Notes: generated by a model from the letters alone, not told the origin. DNA of 64,000 nucleotides from Rhizohabitans arisaemae (GCF_025996515.1 NZ_BLRH01000009.1:1270692-1334691); one strand, 5' to 3'. Positions 43,179 to 53,091 are shown, numbered from the stretch's first letter. Numbers and translations: made by a program.

Positions 43179-44858
43179 TCACTTGGCGATGCTCAGGTAA
43201 CGCAGCCGGGCGAGACCGTCCATCGGCTGGACCCAACCGGCCACCTCGGCGCGGACCGGGAGGTTGAAGTTCGGCTGGCAGACGATCACCCACGGCACGT
43301 CCCGGGCGAGAATCTCCTGAACCTTGAGCCAGAGCTTGGCCCGCTCGGACTCTTCCACCACCGTGTGTGACTGCTCGAAAATCTGCTCGATCTCGGGATT
43401 GTTGTAGTTGGAGTAGTTGAGGTTGGCGTCTTTGACGAAGCTCGTCCCGAGCATGTATTCGACATCGTTCACCCAGAGCTCACCCATGGTGACCTGCAGC
43501 GGGATGTTCCGCTTCTCCCTGCGCTCCCCGAAGGTCGCCGGGTCCAGCGAGGTGAGCTTCAGCTCGATGCCCGCCTTACGGGCCTCGCTCTGCACGAGTA
43601 CGGCGAGCTGCTGCTGCTCCTCGTTGCCGCTCTCGTAAACCAGTTCGGAGCCGACCGAGGTCTTGCCCGCCTCGGCGAGGAGCTGCTTGGCCTTGGCGAC
43701 GTCGTGGGTGTACGGGTAACCGGTGTCGACGTAGCCGGGCATGTCCAGCGGGACGAAGCTCTTGCAGGCCCGCGCCTCACCGCCGTACACATTCGCGATG
43801 ATCTGCTCGTACGGCACGGCGTGCGCGAACGCCTGACGCACTTTGGGGTCGTCGAACGGCGCCGTCGTCACCGACATCTGAATGGTGAGCTGGGCGTTGC
43901 TCGGCGCGGAGATGACCTTGATGCCCTCGGCGTTCTTCAGGTCCTTGATATCCCGCTGGGCGATGCCGAGAGCGATGTCGATGTCGCCTTTCTCCAGCTG
44001 AAGGCGCTGGTTGGAGGCGGCGGGCACCACGCTGAGCCGGATCTTGGCGGTCTTGGGGGCGTCCGGGCCCGGGTACCCGGTGTTCGCGGCGAGCACGATC
44101 TCCTGACCCTGCACGGCCTTCTCCACATTGAAGTAGCCGCCGGTCGGGGCGTTCTTGGCGAACCACTCCTTGGCCCACGGGTCGGCGTCGGTCGCGTGCT
44201 TCTTCGCCTCCTCGGAGTCGAAGACGTACAGCGCGATCGCCTGGATCTGCCGGGTGAGCGCGCTCGGGAACTCCTGACGGAACCGAACCGTGTAGTCGTC
44301 GACGATCTCCACCTGGTCGGCCTTGGTCAGCCCGATCAGCCGGTAGATCCCCGCCACGTTCGCCTTCGCGGCGAAAGCCCGATCTTTGGACCACTTGACG
44401 TCCTTGGCGGTCATCTCGTTGCCACTGGCGAACTTGACGCCCTTACGCAGCTTGAGGGTCCAGACCTTGTTGTCGGCGTCCGGCTCGAACGACTCGGCGA
44501 ACGTCGGCCCGACCGCGGTGGTGTCCAGGATCCGGCCACCGGCCACGTCCTTGACCCCGTAGTCGATCATGTAGGGGAAGACGTTCTTGTGCAGCATCAG
44601 GCCGATCAGGTCGAAGCCCACGAAATCCTGGTCCCAGCTGCTTATGTAGCTGTTCACCGCGATCCGCAGCGTCGAGGCCGCCGCGCCGCCGGCCGCCGTA
44701 CCCGCCCCCGCCGTCGCGGGAGCGCCCGCGCCGCCCGCCTTTGTCCCGGCCGCACAGCCGGTCGCCAGGAGGAGTGCCACCCCACCGCCGAGCTGAAGCA
44801 CCGACCGACGGGACAGCAGGGGTGATTTCTCACCGTCCGGACGCAAGAAACCAGCCAT
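43179..44858 (-). CDS. Substrate-binding lipoprotein, family 5, with Tat-type signal
   Basis: 559 residues from ATG at 44858, with AGGAGG upstream. The signal has a twin-arginine motif SRRSVLQLGGG followed by a lipobox LATGC, so the protein is probably a Tat-exported lipoprotein. SBP family 5 features: VWTLKLRKGVKFASGNEMTA, DDYTVRFRQEFPSALTRQ, DDPKVRQAFAHAVPYEQI and PGYVDTGYPYTHDVAKAKQL. It captures the ligand for the importer and starts the minus-strand operon that runs to 32474. Its ligand is unknown; the hydantoinase context suggests a small cyclic amide or a peptide-like compound. Confidence 0.92.
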   Translation of the reverse strand: MAGFLRPDGEKSPLLSRRSVLQLGGGVALLLATGCAAGTKAGGAGAPATAGAGTAAGGAAASTLRIAVNSYISSWDQDFVGFDLIGLMLHKNVFPYMIDYGVKDVAGGRILDTTAVGPTFAESFEPDADNKVWTLKLRKGVKFASGNEMTAKDVKWSKDRAFAAKANVAGIYRLIGLTKADQVEIVDDYTVRFRQEFPSALTRQIQAIALYVFDSEEAKKHATDADPWAKEWFAKNAPTGGYFNVEKAVQGQEIVLAANTGYPGPDAPKTAKIRLSVVPAASNQRLQLEKGDIDIALGIAQRDIKDLKNAEGIKVISAPSNAQLTIQMSVTTAPFDDPKVRQAFAHAVPYEQIIANVYGGEARACKSFVPLDMPGYVDTGYPYTHDVAKAKQLLAEAGKTSVGSELVYESGNEEQQQLAVLVQSEARKAGIELKLTSLDPATFGERREKRNIPLQVTMGELWVNDVEYMLGTSFVKDANLNYSNYNNPEIEQIFEQSHTVVEESERAKLWLKVQEILARDVPWVIVCQPNFNLPVRAEVAGWVQPMDGLARLRYLSIAK

Positions 44859-45051
44859 GGCGGTCCTCCTGAGGCCACGAGGGGATAGGCAGCGGGGGGC
44901 GTACGGTCACATCCGTCACACCCCACGTGACCTACGATTGCCATTTGTTCTATCAGACACAAGTTTTGTGAACAAGGGTTGCACGGATGTTCACGATGAA
45001 ATCACCTGATCAGAGGAGACTTAAGCGATCATGGGTGACGTGGTCCACCAG

Positions 45052-45092
45052 TCGTGTTCACTCAATTTCACAATCGATTGAAGTGAACACGA
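45052..45092. promoter_or_regulatory. Large inverted repeat upstream of the importer operon
   Basis: Left arm tcgtgttcactcaat and right arm attgaagtgaacacga are inverted repeats, differing by one inserted base, around a 10-nt centre. The shared GTTCACT/AGTGAAC half-sites also occur in weaker form nearer the gene (gtgaacaagg and atgttcacga around 44970-45000). It lies about 200 bp upstream of the binding-protein start and 130 bp from the DksA-like gene on the other side. Probably the binding site of a dimeric regulator. The remainder of the 360-bp gap shows no gene. Confidence 0.5.
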
Positions 45093-45219
45093 TCAGGCTG
45101 GGCGGGTGCATACCCGCATCCGCCGTACCTCTGGCCCCGCCCCGGCGGACCCGACCGGGCACATAGGAGCCGGGCATAGCTTGAGGAATACGGACATGTC
45201 ATAGTCCGTTCACACTGAG

Positions 45220-45606
45220 GTGAAGGGGCAAACGTCCAAAGCGGGTCTCTCCACTGCGGAGCGGGCCGCCTTGAAGGACCTCCTAAGCAAGGACCGCGAG
45301 AGCACCACCGTCCAGATCGCGGCCCTCGTTCGCGACCGCGACGGGATCCTCGAATCCGCGGCGATGTCCGCCTCCGACGACGAACACGACCCGGAAGGCG
45401 CCACCGTCGTCTACGAACGCGCCCACATCGAAGCCCAGCTCGACCGCGCGCAACAACACCTCGTCGACCTCGACGAGGCGACGGAGCGACTCGCTCGGCA
45501 AACCTACGGCGTCTGCGAAAGCTGCGGCCGCCCCATCGCCTTGGCCCGCCTCAAAGCCCGACCCACCACCAAGACCTGCATCGACTGCGCCAACCGCCGC
45601 CGCTGA
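45220..45606 (+). CDS. DksA/TraR-type C4 zinc-finger protein
   Basis: 128 residues from a GTG at 45220. The C-terminal zinc finger is intact: CESCGRPIALARLKARP followed by TKTCIDC, giving C-x2-C-x17-C-x2-C. Before it lies an alpha-helical, acidic coiled-coil-like region (STAERAALKDLLSKDRESTT, AQLDRAQQHLVDLDEATERL). Members bind RNA polymerase through the secondary channel and adjust stress or stringent transcription. The gene appears monocistronic and convergent with RidA. Confidence 0.87.
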   Translation: MKGQTSKAGLSTAERAALKDLLSKDRESTTVQIAALVRDRDGILESAAMSASDDEHDPEGATVVYERAHIEAQLDRAQQHLVDLDEATERLARQTYGVCESCGRPIALARLKARPTTKTCIDCANRRR

Positions 45607-45624
45607 CCGGTTCTCATCCACCCG

Positions 45625-46014
45625 TCAGGCGGACCGCCGCCGCGCGTCCACCTCGATCTCGATCTTCATCCGGGGATCGGCGAGCCCGCACACCATCATG
45701 GTCGCGGCCGGTCGAACCTGGCCGAAACACCGCCGCAGCGCCGGCCAGCAGGGCTCGAAATCCGCGCGGTCCGGGAGCAGATACCGCACCCGCACCACAT
45801 CGGCGAACCCGCATCCCGCCTCGGCCAGCGCCGCCCCGATGTTGCGCAGGCACTGCTCGGCCTGCTCCACCACATCGTCGGAGATCGTCATGGTCGCATA
45901 GTCGAACCCGGTGGTTCCCGACACGTACACCCGATCCCCGTCGACCACCGCCCGTGCATACCCGATCTGCTCCTCAAACACCGACCCACTCAAAACCACC
46001 CGTCGCTCCGCCAT
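45625..46014 (-). CDS. RidA-family protein
   Basis: 129 residues from ATG at 46014. The fold's landmarks are visible: YARAVVDGDRVYVSGTTGFD, VVEQAEQCLRNIGAALAEAG, ADVVRVRYLLPDRADFEPCW and PAATMMVCGLADPRMKIEIEV. RidA proteins deaminate reactive enamine/imine intermediates from PLP enzymes. The end MKIEIEVDA is typical, but the active-site Arg expected near RPAAT-xMV appears as VRPAATMM, so the residue is probably present one turn earlier. Stands alone. Confidence 0.85.
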   Translation of the reverse strand: MAERRVVLSGSVFEEQIGYARAVVDGDRVYVSGTTGFDYATMTISDDVVEQAEQCLRNIGAALAEAGCGFADVVRVRYLLPDRADFEPCWPALRRCFGQVRPAATMMVCGLADPRMKIEIEVDARRRSA

Positions 46015-46345
46015 ACCCAAACGCTAGGGCACCAGCCGCCCCCAAGCAGCCTCAGGCTCAACGCTCCAAATATGCACAACAACGCCACTGTTGATCAGGC
46101 CAGACTTGGGGGCTGCCTGCGAAGAAGCCACGAACCATGGCAGCGGGAAGTCCCGCTCGTCGAGCCGACGCCACGTGATCATGAAGACCTTCCGGGGTGA
46201 GACGCCGACGGCCGTACGGGCTCGGCTCCCGACGGCGGCACCTCCGAGGGTGTCCGCCGACTGTCCGTGACGGTAGCCCAGACCATCGTCCGTCGGCATC
46301 CCGATTGTCCGGACTCCTCATCAAGCAGCGGCCGTGCGTGCCCGC
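46015..46345. other. Intergenic stretch without a confident gene
   Basis: About 330 bp between RidA and the first quinone oxidoreductase. A minus-strand frame at 46024-46299 (91 codons) has no recognisable motif and no ribosome site, so no gene is called. Confidence 0.5.
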
Positions 46346-47311
46346 TCAGATGATCAGCAGCGACTTGCCGACCGTGTTGCGCGCGGCAAGTGAGATGTGG
46401 GCGTCCCGGGCCCGATCCAACGGGAAGGTCGCACCGATCGCCGGTCGAAGCCGCCCTTCCGCGATCATCGCGAGCGCCCGCCCGAGCCGTTCCCGTCTGA
46501 CGGCAGGATCGGGCGGCCCCACGAGTGCGCTGATCACCCGCACCTGACGCTCTTCGGCGAGGCTCGGATCGATCTCGGTGACCCCGCCGTCCGCGGCCCC
46601 GTAGGTGATGAACCGGCCGCCCTGTGCCGCCGCCGTGAACGCCACCTGGCCAAGCATCGCGCCCGCACCGTCGATGACCAGGTCGGCTCCCCTGCCGCCG
46701 GTCACCTCGCGTACCCGGTCCACCCATCCTTCCACCGAGTAGTCGACGGTGGCCTCCGCCCCCAGATCACGGGCGAGCGCGAGCTTGCGCTCACCCCGCG
46801 CCGCCGCGACGACCCGGGCCCCGGCGTCGAGCGCCAGCTGCACCAGCAGCGAACCCGCCCCACCTGCCGCCCCGGCCACCAGCACCCACTCGCCCTTTTC
46901 AATCTCCGCCAGCCGGGTGATGCCCTGTGCGGTGACCCCGTCGTGCAGTACGGCTGCCGCCTCGGGGAAGTCCACCCCGTCGGGGATCTCCACCACTGCG
47001 TCGACGGAGGCGACGATCCGCTCGGCGTAACCGGTGGCCGCCTTGGCGACGACCCGCCGCCCGACCCAGCCGGGATCCACACCGTCCCCGACGGACAGCA
47101 CCGTCCCCGCACCGCCGCCGCCGGGGATGTACGGCGGATTCTTCGGGAAGATATCCCCTCCCATGCCGCCGCGCAGCAGCGTATCCAGGAAGATCACATC
47201 TGCGGCGACAAGCCCCACGACCACCTCTCCCGGACCGGCCTCCGGATCGCCGACCTTCACCGGTACCAGCACCTCGGGACCACCGAACTCCCGTACATGA
47301 ACAGCGCGCAC
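46346..47311 (-). CDS. NADPH:quinone oxidoreductase-like MDR enzyme, copy 1
   Basis: 321 residues from the GTG at 47311. An upstream ATG is ruled out because it falls on the -10 element of the promoter seen at 47347-47377. It is a zinc-free medium-chain dehydrogenase: VREFGGPEVLVPV, IPGGGGAGTVLSVGDGVDP, AAAVLHDGVTAQGITRLAEI, the Rossmann motif VLVAGAAGGAGSLLVQLALDAG, and the end RNTVGKSLLII. Such enzymes reduce quinones or alkenals with NADPH. The next upstream gene is a tandem paralogue with about 75 % similar residues and an almost identical promoter. Confidence 0.88.
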   Translation of the reverse strand: MRAVHVREFGGPEVLVPVKVGDPEAGPGEVVVGLVAADVIFLDTLLRGGMGGDIFPKNPPYIPGGGGAGTVLSVGDGVDPGWVGRRVVAKAATGYAERIVASVDAVVEIPDGVDFPEAAAVLHDGVTAQGITRLAEIEKGEWVLVAGAAGGAGSLLVQLALDAGARVVAAARGERKLALARDLGAEATVDYSVEGWVDRVREVTGGRGADLVIDGAGAMLGQVAFTAAAQGGRFITYGAADGGVTEIDPSLAEERQVRVISALVGPPDPAVRRERLGRALAMIAEGRLRPAIGATFPLDRARDAHISLAARNTVGKSLLII

Positions 47312-47346
47312 AGAACCACTCCTCAATCGACGAATCTCGTGCACGC

Positions 47347-47377
47347 AGTCTCCAACCTCCAGCTAACTCGAGGTCAA
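47347..47377 (-). promoter_or_regulatory. SoxR/MerR-type promoter of quinone oxidoreductase copy 1
   Basis: On the minus strand: -35 TTGACC (47372-47377), a 19-bp spacer, and -10 GAGACT (47347-47352). The spacer carries the dyad ACCTCGAGTTAGCTGGAGGT (47355-47374), matching 17 of 20 positions of the SoxR box ACCTCAAGTTAACTTGAGGT. A 19-bp spacer with an inverted repeat inside is the hallmark of promoters activated by DNA distortion by MerR-family proteins. The 3' end of copy 2 lies about 90 bp further upstream. Confidence 0.7.
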
Positions 47378-47466
47378 GCCATCGGCCTGTCGGACACGTT
47401 GAGGTTTCAGTTCCAGGCGACAGGTTCGGAAGCGCCGTCAGCGGTTCAGGTCGGTAGCGCGTGTTC

Positions 47467-48435
47467 TCAGATGAGGAGCAGTGACTTGCCGACCGTGTTG
47501 CGCTGCGCCAGGGACTCGTGGGCGTCCCGGGCCCGATCCAACGGGAAGGTCGCACCGATGACCGGCCGGATCCGCCCTTCCGCAGCCAGGGTGAGCGCCT
47601 GCGAAAGCAGTTCCCGTACGGTTGCCTGATCGGGTGGTCCGGCCATCAGCGCGTTGCTCGCCCGTACCTCCCGCTCGTCGGCCACCTGCGGGTCGATCTC
47701 GACGAGCCCGCCGTCCGCGGTGCCGTAGGTGATGAACCGGCCGCCTCGCGCCGTGGCCTCGAACGCCGCCTCGCCCAGAGTTCCGCCCGCGCCGTCGATG
47801 ACCAGGTCTGCTCCCGCACCGCCCGTCGCTTCGCGCACCCGGTCGGTCCACCCTTCCACCGAGTAGTCGACCGTGACCTCCGCGCCGAGTTCGCGGGCCA
47901 GCGCCAGCTTGCGCTCACCCCGCGCCGCCGCGACGACCCGGGCCCCGGCATCACGGGCCAGCTGCACCAGCAGCGAACCCGCCCCACCGGCCGCGGCGGC
48001 CACCAGCACCCACTCATCTTTCTCGATCTGCGCCATCCGGGCGAGGTTGAGGGCGGTGGCCCCGTCGTGCAGTACCGCTGCCGCCTCGGGGAAACCCAAA
48101 CCCTCGGGGATCTCCACCACCTCGTCGACGGCGGAGACGACCCGCTCGGCGTACCCGGTGGCCGACCTGGCGACGACCCGGCGCCCGACCCAGCCGGGAT
48201 CCACGCCGTCGCCGACCGACAACACCCTCCCCGCGCCGCCACCCCCGGGGATGTACGGCGGATTCTTCGGGAAGTACTCGCCTCCCCAGCCGCCCCGCAG
48301 CAGCGTGTCGAGGTAGATCACATCGGCGAAGGCCACCCCCACGACCAGCTCGCCGGGACCGGCCACCGGGTCGTCGACCTCCACCGGCACCAGCACTTCG
48401 GGCCCACCGAACTCCCGCACATGAACCGCGCGCAT
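47467..48435 (-). CDS. NADPH:quinone oxidoreductase-like MDR enzyme, copy 2
   Basis: 322 residues from the ATG at 48435. Same family and architecture as copy 1: MRAVHVREFGGPEVLVPVEV, IPGGGGAGRVLSVGDGVDPG, VLVAAAAGGAGSLLVQLARD and RNTVGKSLLLI. No zinc-binding Cys or His ligands. The two genes are tandem duplicates with 155 bp between them, and each has its own MerR-type promoter, so the promoter was duplicated with the gene. Confidence 0.88.
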   Translation of the reverse strand: MRAVHVREFGGPEVLVPVEVDDPVAGPGELVVGVAFADVIYLDTLLRGGWGGEYFPKNPPYIPGGGGAGRVLSVGDGVDPGWVGRRVVARSATGYAERVVSAVDEVVEIPEGLGFPEAAAVLHDGATALNLARMAQIEKDEWVLVAAAAGGAGSLLVQLARDAGARVVAAARGERKLALARELGAEVTVDYSVEGWTDRVREATGGAGADLVIDGAGGTLGEAAFEATARGGRFITYGTADGGLVEIDPQVADEREVRASNALMAGPPDQATVRELLSQALTLAAEGRIRPVIGATFPLDRARDAHESLAQRNTVGKSLLLI

Positions 48436-48468
48436 CGAATCTCCCCAATCGACGAATCTCGTGCCTGC

Positions 48469-48499
48469 AGTCTCCAACCTCTAGCTAGGTAGAGGTCAA
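48469..48499 (-). promoter_or_regulatory. SoxR/MerR-type promoter of quinone oxidoreductase copy 2
   Basis: On the minus strand: -35 TTGACC (48494-48499), 19-bp spacer, -10 GAGACT (48469-48474). The spacer holds the dyad ACCTCTACCTAGCTAGAGGT (48477-48496) with perfect 7-bp arms. The start codon lies about 34 bp beyond the -10. No MerR-family gene is in the window, so the regulator must act from elsewhere. Confidence 0.7.
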
Positions 48500-48531
48500 C
48501 TCTGCTGTTCCACAATCGGGAGAACGGTGGT

Positions 48532-48960
48532 CTAAGAGGTTGCCGGGGCCTCGTGGACGGTGCGGCGGGACTCGTACCAGGTGTCGCCGGCGGGCTCGCC
48601 GTCGAGGTTCCAGCTCCAGGAGACGGCCGGAGTGATCCGGCTGTAGACGCCGGGCCCGACCCGACCGACCCGTTCGACCGGAGGCTCGGCGTGGCCGTAG
48701 ACGCGGATGCCCCGGACGATCAGTGGATCGACGGACAACAGATCGTCCACGACCAGGGCCACCTCGCGGTTCCCGGCCTGAAGGTTGCGGAACTTCCGGG
48801 TGACGAGCACGGACTCGCCCACGCCGCCGACCCAGAAGTGGGTCCCGTCGAACTCGAAGGAGAGGGGCACCACGTCGGGCTGCCCGTCCGTCGCCACGGT
48901 GGCGAGACGGGCGAGTGGTTGTGACCGCAGGTAGGCGATCTCCTCATCGGTAAACGACAT
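48532..48960 (-). CDS. PPOX-class F420-dependent oxidoreductase
   Basis: 142 residues from ATG at 48960. The split beta-barrel is recognisable: FTDEEIAYLRSQPLARLATV, GQPDVVPLSFEFDGTHFWVGG, KFRNLQAGNREVALVVDDLL, IRVYGHAEPP and an end with ITPAVSWSWNLDGEP. It resembles the MSMEG_5819-like F420-dependent group of the pyridoxamine-5'-phosphate-oxidase fold. Substrate unknown. The upstream gene on the same strand is a TetR regulator, about 60 bp away, so both may share a transcript. Confidence 0.85.
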   Translation of the reverse strand: MSFTDEEIAYLRSQPLARLATVATDGQPDVVPLSFEFDGTHFWVGGVGESVLVTRKFRNLQAGNREVALVVDDLLSVDPLIVRGIRVYGHAEPPVERVGRVGPGVYSRITPAVSWSWNLDGEPAGDTWYESRRTVHEAPATS

Positions 48961-49018
48961 CGTTCCTCCCCAGACAGCACATCGCTCATGACATTCGAAA
49001 TAATATTCGATTCACGTG

Positions 49019-49708
49019 TCAGGCGCCCTTGAATACCGCCAACTGGCTCTGGATCCCGGTGAGCAGGTAGTCGAGGCCGAGCTCGAAGGCGTCCTTCCAC
49101 TCGTCTCCGACCAGGGGATCGTGGGTGGCGAGGGTGGGATACCGGTCCCGCTGGGCGTGCAGGTGCCGTTTCGCGGCCTCGCGTACCTCCTCCTCGTCGC
49201 CGGCCTGCCAGGTGGCCTGCATCATCGCCGAGCCGATCACGTAGTTGGACAGCGCGTACGCAGTCCCGGTCAGCCGCTGCCCGGCGAACCCGGCCGCGGC
49301 GAGGGTGGCGTGCAGAAACTCGCTGCGGGTGAGCACGTTCGGGCCCATCAGCGGCCGGCTGAGCAGGGTCGTGGACCACGGGTGATTCAGGAGTGCCTGA
49401 AGCCAGCCCCGGAGGAGCGCCCGGACGTCCTCCTGCCAGTCCCCACCCCCGGCGGGGACCCGCACCTCGTCGAAGATCGTGTCCAGGGCTAGGTCGAGTA
49501 CGTCGTCCTTGGTTTTGACGTGCCAGTACAGCGTGGTCGAGCCGGTGCCGAGCCGCTCGGCGAGCCGGCGCATGGTGAGACGGCCGACGCCTTCCTCGTC
49601 CAGCAGGGCGACGGCCTCCGCGACGATCCGGTCCCGGCTGAGCGGCGGTGCGCCGCGCTGGGTCGCCGTGGCCCTGAACCAGACGTTCTGCATCTCACTC
49701 GTGCTCAC
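49019..49708 (-). CDS. TetR-family regulator (TetR_C-type ligand domain)
   Basis: 229 residues from a GTG at 49708; an ATG at 49693 is also possible. N-terminal HTH: LSRDRIVAEAVALLDEEGVG, LTMRRLAERLGTGSTTLYWHVKTKDDVL. The C-terminal helical domain has the tetracycline-repressor-like pattern (LNHPWSTTLLSRPLMGPNVL, YALSNYVIGSAMMQATWQAG). It is divergent from an ABC-F gene with a dyad operator in the shared gap, so it very likely represses that gene and itself. ABC-F proteins often give antibiotic resistance, so the ligand could be an antibiotic. Confidence 0.87.
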   Translation of the reverse strand: MSTSEMQNVWFRATATQRGAPPLSRDRIVAEAVALLDEEGVGRLTMRRLAERLGTGSTTLYWHVKTKDDVLDLALDTIFDEVRVPAGGGDWQEDVRALLRGWLQALLNHPWSTTLLSRPLMGPNVLTRSEFLHATLAAAGFAGQRLTGTAYALSNYVIGSAMMQATWQAGDEEEVREAAKRHLHAQRDRYPTLATHDPLVGDEWKDAFELGLDYLLTGIQSQLAVFKGA

Positions 49709-49731
49709 AGGGGAGAGTCTAGTATGTTGTT

Positions 49732-49761
49732 CGAGTACCGGATCGTTGATCCGGTCACTCG
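49732..49761. promoter_or_regulatory. Operator dyad between tetR-type gene and ABC-F gene
   Basis: Left arm cgagtaccggatc and right arm gatccggtcactcg are inverted repeats apart from one inserted base, around the centre gtt. The symmetry extends outward to TCTAG sequences on both sides (49719 and 49770). This is the expected site for the TetR-family protein encoded at 49019-49708. Confidence 0.6.
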
Positions 49762-49797
49762 TACATCGGTCTAGAACCATGAGGAGGTACGGCGGCC

Positions 49798-51471
49798 GTG
49801 GGACACGTCGAGGTGGACCGGCTGACCTATGTGCTGCCGGACGGGCGGCTCCTGCTGCACGACGTGTCGTTCCGGATCGGCGACGGGGTCAAGGCCGGGC
49901 TGGTCGGGCCGAACGGCGCGGGCAAGACGACCCTGATCCGGCTGATCACCGGGGATGTCCGGCCCGCCGACGGCCGGGTGGTGCGCTCGGGCGGGCTCGG
50001 CACGATGCGCCAGTTCATCGGGAACATCCGAGACGACAGCACCCTGCGCGACCTGCTGCTCTCGGTGGCCCCCGACCGAATCCGGGAGACGACCGCGGCG
50101 TTGGCGGACGCCGAAGCGGCGCTGGCGGCGCGGGACGACGAACCGGCCCAGCTGGCCTACGCGCAGGCCCTTTCCGACTACGGCGACGCCGGAGGCTACG
50201 ACCTGGAGGTCGTCTGGGACACCTGCACGACCGTGGCGATGGGCCTGCCCTACGACGCGGTCCGCGACCGGCCGGTCAACACCCTCTCCGGCGGAGAGCA
50301 GAAGCGCCTCGTCCTGGAGGCGCTGCTCCGCGGCCCGGACCAGGTCCTCCTCCTCGACGAACCGGACAACTACCTGGACGTGCCCGGCAAGGAGTGGCTG
50401 GAGGAACAGCTCCGCGCCACCCCCAAGACCGTGCTGATCGTCTCGCACGACCGCCGGCTCCTGGCCAACGCGGTGGACCGGATCGTCACGGTCGAATCTC
50501 GTGGGGTATGGATCCACGGAGGCGGTTTCGCCACCTATGCGAAGGGCCGCGCGGACCGCGCCGAACGCCTTGAGGAGCGCCGACGACGGTGGGACGAGGA
50601 GCACGTCAAGCTGAAGCGCCTGGTCAACACGCTCCGGCAGACCGCGGCCAACAACGACGCGCTCTCCTCCTCCTATCGCGCCGCCCGCACGCGGCTCAGC
50701 CGGTTCGAGGAGGCCGGTCCGCCTGAGCGCCCGCCCAAGCGGCAGAACATCCGCATCCGCCTGCGCGGGGGCCGCACCGGCAAGCGCGCCGTGATCTGCG
50801 AAAACCTGGAGCTCACCGGTCTGATGCGGCCGTTCGACGTCGAGATCCGGTACGGCGAACGCGTGGGCGTGCTCGGTTCCAACGGCTCGGGCAAATCCCA
50901 CTTTCTCCAGCTGCTCGCCGAGATCGGCCAGGGTCACGAGGTGTCGGTACGGCACCGCGGCTCGGCCAAGCTCGGCGCGCGGGTGACGCCCGGACGTTTC
51001 GTCCAGACGCACGCCCGGCCCGAGCTGCACGGCCGTACCCCCGCCGAACTCGTGATGTCCGGGCACGCCCTCACCCTCAACGAGGCGATGGCCGCGCTCG
51101 CCCGCTACGAACTCGCCCCCGCCGGTGGTCAACGGTTCGAAACCTTGTCCGGGGGCCAGCAGGCCAGGCTCCAGATCCTGCTGCTGGAGCTGTCCGGCGC
51201 CACCTTGCTCCTCCTCGACGAACCGACCGACAACCTGGACCTGGCCAGCGCCGACGCCCTGCAGCAGGGCCTGGCCTCATACTCGGGCACCGTCCTCGCC
51301 GTCACCCACGACCGCTGGTTCGCCGATGACTTCGACCGTTTTCTCATCTTCGGCGCCGATGGAACCGTCTACGAGAGCGACGAACCCGTCTGGCATGAAG
51401 GGCGCGTCGATCGCCCCCGCGACGGGTTCACCCTCGCCGTCCCCGATGAGGCCGTCTCCGGTCTCGATTAA
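49798..51471 (+). CDS. ABC-F family ATPase (antibiotic resistance or ribosome-associated type)
   Basis: 557 residues from a GTG at 49798, with GAGGAGG upstream. Two ABC domains without membrane segments: Walker A GPNGAGKTTL and GSNGSGKSHF, signatures LSGGEQKRLVLEALL and LSGGQQARLQILLLE, Walker B LLLDEPDNYLD and LLLDEPTDNLD. The charged interdomain linker (ERLEERRRRWDEEHVKLKRL) is the P-site tRNA-interaction motif region of ABC-F proteins. These proteins bind the ribosomal E site and protect against macrolides, lincosamides, streptogramins or pleuromutilins. Divergence from a TetR gene favours inducible resistance. Confidence 0.9.
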   Translation: MGHVEVDRLTYVLPDGRLLLHDVSFRIGDGVKAGLVGPNGAGKTTLIRLITGDVRPADGRVVRSGGLGTMRQFIGNIRDDSTLRDLLLSVAPDRIRETTAALADAEAALAARDDEPAQLAYAQALSDYGDAGGYDLEVVWDTCTTVAMGLPYDAVRDRPVNTLSGGEQKRLVLEALLRGPDQVLLLDEPDNYLDVPGKEWLEEQLRATPKTVLIVSHDRRLLANAVDRIVTVESRGVWIHGGGFATYAKGRADRAERLEERRRRWDEEHVKLKRLVNTLRQTAANNDALSSSYRAARTRLSRFEEAGPPERPPKRQNIRIRLRGGRTGKRAVICENLELTGLMRPFDVEIRYGERVGVLGSNGSGKSHFLQLLAEIGQGHEVSVRHRGSAKLGARVTPGRFVQTHARPELHGRTPAELVMSGHALTLNEAMAALARYELAPAGGQRFETLSGGQQARLQILLLELSGATLLLLDEPTDNLDLASADALQQGLASYSGTVLAVTHDRWFADDFDRFLIFGADGTVYESDEPVWHEGRVDRPRDGFTLAVPDEAVSGLD

Positions 51472-51582
51472 GGGAAGCCCGGTGCTTGACTGGTTAAGCA
51501 TTTCCGACAGTCGCCTCAGATAACTGCGAACCCTGACTTACCAGGGCGAACAGCAGCCGCAGGCCGTACCGGACATCGATGA

Positions 51583-52998
<1,416 letters not shown>

Positions 52999-53091
52999 AC
53001 CAACACCGGCGCCCAAGCCTGATCCGCTAACACCAACCGGCAAAACCCGCCACAATAATCCAAGGCCCCACCCACCGACCCCTTATTGGAT

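Noticed and set aside
46024..46299. A 91-codon minus-strand frame upstream of RidA
   Set aside because: No start-site signal, no motif and weak codon bias; it appears to be intergenic DNA.
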